Below, one piece after another: positions 56,717 to 64,000 of a stretch of DNA of 64,000 bases; position 1 is the first letter of the stretch; each line of letters opens with the position of its first letter. The notes below the pieces were generated by a model. The model was not told the origin of the DNA. It worked only from the letters and a program-made list of their open reading frames with translations, and did no database searches. The translations under genes were made by a program, and so were the position numbers. Origin of the DNA: an uncultured Ignavibacteriota bacterium (lineage in GTDB: Bacteria; Bacteroidota; Ignavibacteria; Palsa-1295); assembly GCA_903900335.1 (NCBI GenBank), contig CAIUMP010000061.1, positions 82,660-146,659 of the forward strand. The letters run 5' to 3'.

Positions 56717-59371
56717 TTACGGATTGATAATAATGTAGTTGACGGTCGCATGTGTAGCGCCGGATGGTGCGTCCCCTGAGACGGTGATCCTGAAGCCCGT
56801 ACCCGCCTCCTTCTTGCTGACGTAAGGAGTAAGGATATCGCCGCCATTCGGATCGTCATACGTGGCAATAATGGCAGAGCCGGCTTTTACGTTGGTGTTA
56901 TTGACGTAATAGTCGTACGTACCATTATAGAGCGTAATGACGCCCGAGAAGCCGGTGTTCGTACCCGAAATGACGCCAGCAGGAGGGCCTAACGTATTCG
57001 GATCCGCAGCATTACCAGCAAGCAATTGTGCACCGTTAACCGCGCTCAGCGTGGTGGTACCCGTCACACCGAGGTTGCCACCAACCGATGCGTTGCCGCT
57101 CGTCAGTGTCAGATCACCAGTGGAGGAGGTGTAGTTGCCGTTGTTTGTGATGTTGCCCGTTGAATTTGTGAAGCCGTTGAGTGTGGTCGTGCCGGTCACG
57201 CCGAGGTTACCACCCATCGTGGTGTTCCCCGTCACATCCAATGTGCTGTGGAGCGTCGTGGCACCGGTTACGCCAAGCGAACCAAGCGTTCCAGCACCTG
57301 TCACACCAAGATTACCATTGGCTTGCACATTCCCGTTGACCGTTTGGTCGGCAGAGAAGCTGTTGTTGATGTTCTTCAGCGCAACATTGCTCGAAAGACG
57401 TGAATCATTGAGAGTGCCTGAAGAGACGTTGCTCGCATTGAGGTTGGTCAATCCTGAGCCGTTGCCTGTAAAGGTACCGTTGGTCAGCGTCATGCTACCG
57501 TTGGTTGAGGTATAGTTGCCCGTCACATCCAAGGTGCTGCCAAGCGTTGTCGCACCGGTCACACCAAGAGCCCCACCAACTGCGGCGTTGCCATTCGTGA
57601 GTGAGAGATTGCCGTTCGTCGAAGTGTAGTTGCCCGTGACATCCAGCGTGCTGCCGAGGGTCGCTGCACCGGTCACACCGAGGTTACCACCGACGGTGGC
57701 ATTACCACTCGTCAGTGTCAGGTCACCAGCGGGGGATGTGTAATTGCCGTTGTTCGTGATGTTGCCGGTCGAGTTCGTGAGACCATTGAGCGTCGTCGTA
57801 CCGGTCACACCAAGTGTGCCACCGACCGTCGTGTTGCTTGTCACATCTAAGGTACTGTGTAACGTCGTCGCTCCGGTTACGCCGAGCGAACCCAACGTTC
57901 CGGCACCCGTAACACCAAGATTACCATTGGCTTGCACATTCCCGTTGACCGTTTGGTCGGCGGAAAAGTTGTTGTTGATGTTCTTCAAGGCGACATTGCT
58001 TGAAAGCCGAGCGTCCGCGAGCGTACCCGTCGAGACATTGTTCGCGTTCAAGTTTGTCAGCCCGGAGCCATTCCCACTGAACGTGCCGTTGGTCAATGTC
58101 ATGTTGCCATTGGTAGAGGTGTAGTTGCCGGTCACATCCAAGGTGCTGCCAAGCGTGGTTGCGCCTGTTACACCAAGCGTGCCGCCAACGATCGAATTGC
58201 CACCGACCGTTGAATTGCCATTGGTCAATGCAAGATTGCCATTGGTCAACGTCATACTGCCGTTTGTAGAGGTGTAGTTACCTGTCACGCCAAGGCTGCC
58301 GCCAACGGTTGCGCTGCTCGTGACATCCAAGGTGCTGCCAAGGGTGGTTGCGCCTGTTACCCCAAGCGTGCCGCCAACGATCGAATTGCCACCGACCGTT
58401 GAATTGCCATTGGTCAATGCAAGATTGCCATTGGTCAGCGTCATGCTGCCATTGGTTGAGGTATAATTACCCGTCACACCAAGGCTGCCACCAACTGTTG
58501 CGCTGCTCGTGACATCCAAGGTGCTGCCAAGGGTTGTTGCACCTGTTACGCCGAGCGTGCCACCGACTACAGAATTGCCACCGACTGTTGAATTGCCATT
58601 GGTCAGAGCAAGATTGCCATTCGTCAACGTCATGCTGCCGTTGGTTGAGGTATAATTACCCGTCACCCCAAGGCTGCCACCAACTGTTGCGCTGCTTGAC
58701 ACGTCCAATGTGCTGCCGAGAGTCGCAGCGCCTGTCACACCGAGGGTACCACCAAGAACGGAATTACCTGTCACGCCAAGGTTACCGCCGACCGAGGAGT
58801 TGCCACCGACCGCCGAATTGCCATTGGTCAGAGTCAGACTTCCATTGGTAGAGGTGTAGTTGCCCGCAACGTCAAGCGTACTACCGAGGCTTGTCGCGCC
58901 GGTAACGCCGAGCGTGCCGGCCACAGATGCATTGCCCGTCACCGTGAGATCCTTCGTGGACAGTGATCCACCAGCCCCCATACTGATATTCGGGACGGAG
59001 AGTGTGTTTGAGCTTGGATCGAAGGAGAACGCGCTATTCTGCGTGTAAACCCCATTGAGTCCCGCAAATACGATGTTGTTCGCAGTGAACTGAGTGCTTG
59101 TTCCCGTACCACCCATCGTGACGCCCAGAACACCACCGAAAGAGATGTTTCCGTTTGCATCACTGAAGGCAATACCGGCACTCGGTACGGGGAATGTGTA
59201 GGTCCCATTTCCGAGTAAGCTGCCCGCGGCTTGGAATTTGATCAGCCGATGGGAGCCCGGATCGTCGAGGACCATGCGTTGCATCCTCATGTCTCTGCTC
59301 TGCGAATGTGCCATACCCGGTCCACCGACCGCGACGGCCCCAAGGGCGAGCAATGTTAGAAATCGTTTCAT
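56717..59371 (-). CDS. Secreted fibre-like protein with long tandem repeats
   Basis: Signal peptide; RDMRMQRMVLDDPGSHRLIKFQAAGSLLGNGTYTFPVPSAGIAFSDANGNISF; LGVTGATTLGSTLDVTGNYTSTNGSMTLTNGN repeats; C-term THATVNYIIINP. Confidence 0.85.
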   Translation of the reverse strand: MKRFLTLLALGAVAVGGPGMAHSQSRDMRMQRMVLDDPGSHRLIKFQAAGSLLGNGTYTFPVPSAGIAFSDANGNISFGGVLGVTMGGTGTSTQFTANNIVFAGLNGVYTQNSAFSFDPSSNTLSVPNISMGAGGSLSTKDLTVTGNASVAGTLGVTGATSLGSTLDVAGNYTSTNGSLTLTNGNSAVGGNSSVGGNLGVTGNSVLGGTLGVTGAATLGSTLDVSSSATVGGSLGVTGNYTSTNGSMTLTNGNLALTNGNSTVGGNSVVGGTLGVTGATTLGSTLDVTSSATVGGSLGVTGNYTSTNGSMTLTNGNLALTNGNSTVGGNSIVGGTLGVTGATTLGSTLDVTSSATVGGSLGVTGNYTSTNGSMTLTNGNLALTNGNSTVGGNSIVGGTLGVTGATTLGSTLDVTGNYTSTNGNMTLTNGTFSGNGSGLTNLNANNVSTGTLADARLSSNVALKNINNNFSADQTVNGNVQANGNLGVTGAGTLGSLGVTGATTLHSTLDVTSNTTVGGTLGVTGTTTLNGLTNSTGNITNNGNYTSPAGDLTLTSGNATVGGNLGVTGAATLGSTLDVTGNYTSTNGNLSLTNGNAAVGGALGVTGATTLGSTLDVTGNYTSTNGSMTLTNGTFTGNGSGLTNLNASNVSSGTLNDSRLSSNVALKNINNSFSADQTVNGNVQANGNLGVTGAGTLGSLGVTGATTLHSTLDVTGNTTMGGNLGVTGTTTLNGFTNSTGNITNNGNYTSSTGDLTLTSGNASVGGNLGVTGTTTLSAVNGAQLLAGNAADPNTLGPPAGVISGTNTGFSGVITLYNGTYDYYVNNTNVKAGSAIIATYDDPNGGDILTPYVSKKEAGTGFRITVSGDAPSGATHATVNYIIINP
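57111..58136 (-). repeat. Long imperfect tandem duplication, 609 bp (203 codons) offset
   Basis: GNGSGLTNLNASNVSSGTLNDSRLSSNVALKNINNSFSADQTVNGNVQANGNLGVTGAGTLGS... recurs 203 aa apart; antisense ORF starts at 57135 and 57744 give the same offset. Confidence 0.8.
58139..58705 (-). repeat. 189-bp (63-codon) tandem repeat, three near-identical copies (approximate limits)
   Basis: ATTLGSTLDVTSSATVGGSLGVTGNYTSTNGSMTLTNGNLALTNGNSTVGGNSIVGGTLGVTG x3. Confidence 0.85.
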
Positions 59372-59488
59372 TTTGTTAATTGAGTTAGATTGTGTTAGTA
59401 CAGGTCGAGAAGTCCGCGCGCCTCGGATTGAGGGGGGAGGAATTCTCAGAATTTCTTGGCGAGTTCTTCATAGAGACTCTCTTTTTCA

Positions 59489-60502
59489 CTATGGATTCAC
59501 AATTAGGTAGTGCAGACGTGCATTCGCCCCATCCGGAACGGGGGACATCAACATCACCGTGAAGCTAACCCCAGGGTTCTTCGCCTTCACGTATTGTCCC
59601 ATCATCCCCGAATTATTCAGATCCTCGTAGGTAAGAATAATTGTCGAGTTTAGTTGGACCCCGGTGTGGGGCACAACTGCGGTAAGCTGGCCGACTGCGA
59701 GTTCGACCGTGCCTGCAAAATGGTTAGTACCAGCGCCGACGAGCATTTCCAGACTGGTTGTCCCTGTCAGCGTCTTATTTCCGTTGATTGTCTGGTTACC
59801 CTCGGTGGTCACGACGGAAGCGTTTGCGCCGGGATCTGGAATGGTGATCGTCCGATTTTCACCCATCGGTGCAGTAGTAATTGTCGCCGCATGCCCTGTT
59901 GGGCCCGCACCATCTGCGAAGGTTACCGAACCCGCAACTGGCGAGGCGCCGTTGGAGCCAAGGGTTAGACCAGCAAACGTAGGGCTGCTCGTCGGGGCGA
60001 TGTCCTGAGCGATTCCAAGAGTGATCGTGCCCGGCCCATTGGTGACAGTGACCTGATTCGCCGCACCCGTAATGGTGTTGAGTTCATACCCAGCCCCGTT
60101 GCCGATCAGGATCGAACCATTGGGAGCAGTGCTGCCATCAATACCAGTACCGCCGTACTGAGGGGCGAGCATTGTCCCTAATGACAAGCCACCGTTGATC
60201 CTGAGCCCATTGTCGATGGTCTGCCCGGCGATTGAGTTGGATAGAATAAAGTCGGCATGGCCGCCGTTGAGGTTCGGAAAGGTGATAATTTGGTTGCCGC
60301 CGCTTAAGTGCGGGGACATCAGGATCGTGAACAAACTTGCCCCGTCATCCAAAAAGAGCTTAGTTTGGCGAATTTGAGCACTGGCAGGGCTGGAAAGGGC
60401 AAAAAACACCAAAAGGGCAGAAAGGCATACGCGCCCCCGCCCGTTCTTGAAGAACAGCAAATTCAAGCTTCTCGTATTCACGAGAGAGGTATCCTTGCCC
60501 AT
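59489..60502 (-). CDS. Secreted fibre-like protein, short member
   Basis: Signal peptide VCLSALLVFFALSSPASAQ; IRQTKLFLDDGASLFTILMSPHLSGGNQIITFPNLNGGHADFILSN; C-term ANARLHYLIVNP. Confidence 0.8.
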   Translation of the reverse strand: MGKDTSLVNTRSLNLLFFKNGRGRVCLSALLVFFALSSPASAQIRQTKLFLDDGASLFTILMSPHLSGGNQIITFPNLNGGHADFILSNSIAGQTIDNGLRINGGLSLGTMLAPQYGGTGIDGSTAPNGSILIGNGAGYELNTITGAANQVTVTNGPGTITLGIAQDIAPTSSPTFAGLTLGSNGASPVAGSVTFADGAGPTGHAATITTAPMGENRTITIPDPGANASVVTTEGNQTINGNKTLTGTTSLEMLVGAGTNHFAGTVELAVGQLTAVVPHTGVQLNSTIILTYEDLNNSGMMGQYVKAKNPGVSFTVMLMSPVPDGANARLHYLIVNP

Positions 60503-61027
60503 CAGGACAGGTACTTTCTAAAGAACCTTACGTTAAGAAAAGCACGTGTGCGGCGGCCTTCTGCAGGAGGCAATAAACCTCTGCACGAAAAGCTCAAAGC
60601 GTTCGTGGCCACGTCGTGGGGAGGTGGCTAGCTGACGTAAGATTTCGATTTTCGAGGATGGCGCCTTAATTCACCACCGACGAGATTGAGAAAGAGTTGA
60701 GAGTGGATATCTAATCCGCTAGCGCCCGTAAGAGGCTCACAGCGCGAACATAGACATCACCACGCTCTAGTTGTTAATTGATAGCTCAAATCACGCAACG
60801 AAATTGCTCCCGCACCCCCGTTACCCGACCCAACTATGCAAAAAGAAAGAAGAACTACTTGCCGATTAAAAGCTCAAGAGATGAATCCTATAAGGATTCC
60901 GCAATCGCCTCGTCTCAGCATAAAGAGATAGAACTACAAAATTACCCGGATAACCAACCCGACGCACGAATGCGACTGGTGAATCCAGACAACCATGCCG
61001 CCTAATCACTAATTCCCTTCTGTAGTT

Positions 61028-61093
61028 CCCTGTTCCAACATCGAACATTCCCTGTTCCAACGGCGAACGTTTCTGTTCCAACGATGGAATCGT
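61028..61093. repeat. 22-bp direct repeat, three copies, intergenic
   Basis: CCCTGTTCCAACATCGAACATT / CCCTGTTCCAACGGCGAACGTT / TCTGTTCCAACGATGGAATCGT. Confidence 0.8.
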
Positions 61094-61382
61094 GTTCTGC
61101 TTTCTGAACCACGCTCAAACTGGGGTGCACTATCTGCAAACTTCCAGTTCCCAGGTAGTAAAGTTGGCAACTTCCATTCGACGCTATGGAAAGGGTAATT
61201 CCACCCAACAAGGGCCATGGGTCTGATTCGGGGCCGTTAGCTTTCCTTCCGTTAGTAAACATTTTGTCAAAGTACTCAACTCAAGGCCAGAGCGGCAGGA
61301 AAAATACTTATCTACCGTCGGCTGGAAGATGTTTCTCGCAGGGAGGAGCGATACGAGAGCATTTCGACAGCCAAAGTGCGGG

Positions 61383-62186
61383 CTATCGGTTTCTCACCGC
61401 CATGTGGAGTGCGGAACGCAGTTCTTTGAATTCACACTCTAAGCTTGGAAGAAGATCCCGTGCGGCCGCCAGCTTCTTCTTTCGAATGAGATCCTCGATC
61501 GTCCCTGCGATCCTCGCAAACTCCTCGGCTCCAATAATTAGTGAACTACCCTTTATGCTGTGAGCTGAGGATCGCGCTTCCGTGGCGAAATTCCCCGCGA
61601 GCGCGGAGGTCAAGCTCTCCAATCGTTTCAATGTGTCCGCGAGAAAAAGATCAACCACTTCATCAAGTATCTTTAGCTGATTAAGTGACCTGATGGTAGC
61701 CGGGTTGAGCCGTATCAAAGAATCTGCTCCACCTACCTCCACGTTGATGCTGTCCGTTTGGGAAAGGAACGGAATTTCGAACTCCTCGAAAATACGGATC
61801 AACTCGCTGAACCGCAACGGCTTTGTCACGTAGTCATCCATTCCTGCTTCTAGGCACTTCTCGCGGTCGGCCTGCTGGACATGTGCCGTCACCGCAATGA
61901 TCGGTGCATGGCGCTCTCGTGCCTCGCTCATGCGAATCTGCCGAGTTGCCTCATAACCATCAACCCCAGGCATTTGGCAATCCATCAGAATCAAATCATA
62001 CTCGGTCGCCAATGCTAATGCTATCGCTTCGCTACCATCACCAACGAAGTCCGCGGAGTGTCCAAGTTTCTGCAACTGCCCAAGCACTAATTTTTGGATT
62101 ACTGGACTGTCTTCCGCGACAAGGATCCGCCACGAATGGAATGGGGCGGAGGGAGCAGAAGCGGACTTAATGGGGGGAATTGTCAT
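61383..62186 (-). CDS. Receiver-Hpt two-domain phosphorelay protein
   Basis: ILVAEDSPVIQKLVLGQL, LILMDCQMPGVDGYEATRQIR, IIAVTAHV, DDYVTKPLR; C-term AHSIKGSSLIIGAEEFARIAGTIEDL (Hpt HxxKG). Confidence 0.92.
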   Translation of the reverse strand: MTIPPIKSASAPSAPFHSWRILVAEDSPVIQKLVLGQLQKLGHSADFVGDGSEAIALALATEYDLILMDCQMPGVDGYEATRQIRMSEARERHAPIIAVTAHVQQADREKCLEAGMDDYVTKPLRFSELIRIFEEFEIPFLSQTDSINVEVGGADSLIRLNPATIRSLNQLKILDEVVDLFLADTLKRLESLTSALAGNFATEARSSAHSIKGSSLIIGAEEFARIAGTIEDLIRKKKLAAARDLLPSLECEFKELRSALHMAVRNR

Positions 62187-62390
62187 GTTTGGATTCCAAC
62201 TAGAGGCCCGCCAGCTAGCTTCACTAAATAGTTGCGATCATGGCAGGAAGAACGGACAGGGCTACTAACAGCACCCTTCGGGAATTAGTCACCAAACTGG
62301 TCAGAAGCCAGAGCGAAATGGGGCAGTCACTTCGGGCACCTTCGCTTTAACCCCAAGCGTTGGTATTCATCTTAAAATGCACAAGTTTTG

Positions 62391-63746
62391 ATGCCTAAGC
62401 GGATACTCATAACCGATGACGACGCGATGACGCTGAAGATCATCGGCACATGGCTGAAAACAAGCGGCTATGAAACGGTGACCGCGAAAACAGCGGACGA
62501 AACGTTACTGGCGATTGCCTTAGATCAGCCAGACGCTATGCTTTGTGACATCGATCTCGGAGATGACAACGGGCTGGACGTGCTCACCTCTGTCCGGCAG
62601 CGGGCCCCGGAGTTACCGATCATCATGATCACCGCCTCGAATGATGACATGGCGCTTGCCGTGCAAGCCATGCAGCTAGGCGCATATGATTACCTTACGA
62701 AACCGCTTGACTTCGACCGTCTGGGCTCTGTGCTCTCGAATCTTTTCGAGGGACAGCTTCTCCGGCAGAATCTCTCAGTGACACTGAGCGAAAGTCAGTC
62801 GGAGAAGAATTTAGAGAGTGTACTCGTGGGTAGGAGTCACGCCATGGTTCAGATCTATAAGACCATCGGAAGCGTGTCGCAAACGCAGGTGACCGTGCTT
62901 ATTCAAGGGGAGTCCGGCACGGGTAAAGAACTGATCGCGCGCGGTGTGCATTTCAACTCTTTGTGGAAAGCAGAGCCGTTCATCGCCGTCAACTGTACCG
63001 CACTGACTGAATCCCTTCTGGAGTCCGAGCTCTTCGGCCACGTCCGAGGCAGCTTTACGGGAGCAGTCAACGACAAAGCCGGGAGATTCGAGCAGGCGGG
63101 TTCGGGTACTATCTTCTTAGATGAAATTGGGGAGTTGTCTGCACCGTTGCAGGTCAAACTTCTCCGTGTCCTACAACAACGAGAGTTCGAGCGTGTGGGC
63201 GATAGCGCCACCCTAAAGATGAACGCACGCATTGTAGCTGCGACGAACAAGGATCTCCAATCCGCCGTGCGAAAGGGGACCTTTCGCGAAGACCTTTACT
63301 ATCGGCTGAATGTCGTCGGCATTTCGGTCCCTCCTCTACGTGAGCGTAAGGAAGACATCGTTATCATCGTAAAACATCTTCTCCGAAAGATCAACACGGA
63401 GTTGCACACACACGTCTGGAAACTCAGCGAAGCCGCAATGCAACGGATCTTGGCTCACGACTGGCCGGGTAACGTCCGTGAGTTGGAGAATGTGCTTACT
63501 CGCGCGATCGTCTTGACCAAATCCGATGTGCTTCAACAGGAGTATTTGCCGGAGCCTCAGGGTATCGCCCGCGACGAAGCCCCGCAGATAGACGAGAATT
63601 GGCGGCGACCATTGGCGGAGATCGAGATGGACCACATTCGGCGGGTGCTTCGAGGCGTCAATGGCAATCGCACGGAAGCCGCTAGAATCTTGGAGATCTC
63701 AAAGCAAACACTCTACTCCCGCCTAGATAAAGAAAAATCAGCCTGA
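62391..63746 (+). CDS. Sigma-54-dependent NtrC-family response regulator
   Basis: Receiver RILITDDDAMTLKIIG; GESGTGKELIARGVHFNS, ELFGHVRGSFTGAVNDKAGRFEQAGSGTIFLDEIGELS (GAFTGA-like GSFTGA), HTH NGNRTEAARILEISKQTLYSRLDK. Confidence 0.95.
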   Translation: MPKRILITDDDAMTLKIIGTWLKTSGYETVTAKTADETLLAIALDQPDAMLCDIDLGDDNGLDVLTSVRQRAPELPIIMITASNDDMALAVQAMQLGAYDYLTKPLDFDRLGSVLSNLFEGQLLRQNLSVTLSESQSEKNLESVLVGRSHAMVQIYKTIGSVSQTQVTVLIQGESGTGKELIARGVHFNSLWKAEPFIAVNCTALTESLLESELFGHVRGSFTGAVNDKAGRFEQAGSGTIFLDEIGELSAPLQVKLLRVLQQREFERVGDSATLKMNARIVAATNKDLQSAVRKGTFREDLYYRLNVVGISVPPLRERKEDIVIIVKHLLRKINTELHTHVWKLSEAAMQRILAHDWPGNVRELENVLTRAIVLTKSDVLQQEYLPEPQGIARDEAPQIDENWRRPLAEIEMDHIRRVLRGVNGNRTEAARILEISKQTLYSRLDKEKSA

Positions 63747-63794
63747 TTGATTTAAGTCCGACCGCTTCTCCTCGTCCACAACTTTCGCTGGGTA

Positions 63795-63829
63795 CAAAAA
63801 AAACAGGCATCCCCCCACGAGACGCCTGT
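63795..63829 (-). terminator. Intrinsic terminator for a minus-strand gene entering from the right edge
   Basis: Minus strand ACAGGCGTCTCGTGGGGGGATGCCTGT then TTTTTTTT. Confidence 0.7.
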
Positions 63830-63943
63830 CGGTACTGTGTTACCAGAACCATTGAGCGGCTTTCGCCGCCCCACTCCTTAAGAGAAAGAGATTCTCAACT
63901 TAAAGCCCGCGGTTAAGAGGCATTTCGAGAACCCCACGAACCC

Positions 63944-64000
63944 TCAGTTCTTCATTCTGCTTACGAATACATGCAAACTCGTGCCACCTTCGGAATCGCG
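63944..64000 (-). CDS. 3' end of a truncated gene, possibly a sensor histidine kinase
   Basis: Minus frame R D S E G G T S L H V F V S R M K N stop; resembles the end of a HATPase_c domain (EGGTSLHVFV), followed by a minus-strand terminator. Confidence 0.4.
   Translation of the reverse strand, partial: RDSEGGTSLHVFVSRMKN

Noticed and set aside
57135-58124. Plus-strand 126-aa ORFs repeated at 57135 and 57744
   Set aside because: Antisense images of the 609-bp repeat of the fibre gene; useful only for measuring the period.
58139-58705. 189-bp near-identical repeats considered as CRISPR or intergenic satellite
   Set aside because: Fully within a long minus-strand reading frame, multiple of 3, no unique spacers.
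47033-60502. Prophage tail-fibre region
   Set aside because: Each protein has a Sec signal peptide and there are no capsid, terminase, tail-tube, integrase or lysis genes nearby.

Overview
64 kb chromosomal window, most likely from an uncultured Bacteroidota/Chlorobiota-type (Kapabacteria/Ignavibacteria-like) Gram-negative. Evidence: several proteins with Por/T9SS-type C-terminal sorting domains, Kdo/heptose LPS genes (kdsB, split rfaE1/rfaE2), OmpA-like and DUF3943-like outer-membrane proteins. Housekeeping anchors are nfo, pgsA, ftsY, mutL, mdh, one tRNA-Arg(CCT) and an oligopeptide ABC ATPase. Accessory regions of interest: (i) 24.3-28.2 kb, a cassette of a membrane coiled-coil protein with 61-aa repeats, a stand-alone receiver, and a soluble histidine kinase preceded by about 19 copies of a 21-aa (3-heptad) repeat; (ii) 28.8-32.3 kb, three tandem paralogous histidine kinases, the middle one lacking the phospho-acceptor His and with a degenerate G-box; (iii) 32.6-34.5 kb, a cluster of small palindromic/heptameric repeats, including a palindrome that also sits inside two secreted-protein genes; (iv) 37 kb, a RelE-like toxin interrupted by an in-frame TGA; (v) 42.5-43.0 kb, a four-helix-bundle (23S rRNA IVS-type) gene bracketed by inverted arrays of a heptanucleotide, one of which supplies the ftsY stop codon; (vi) 47-60.5 kb, a cluster of large modular secreted fibre-like repeat proteins with shuffled blocks, exchangeable C-terminal heads and one nonsense-split member. 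All family assignments come from reading the translations by eye; no searches were run.
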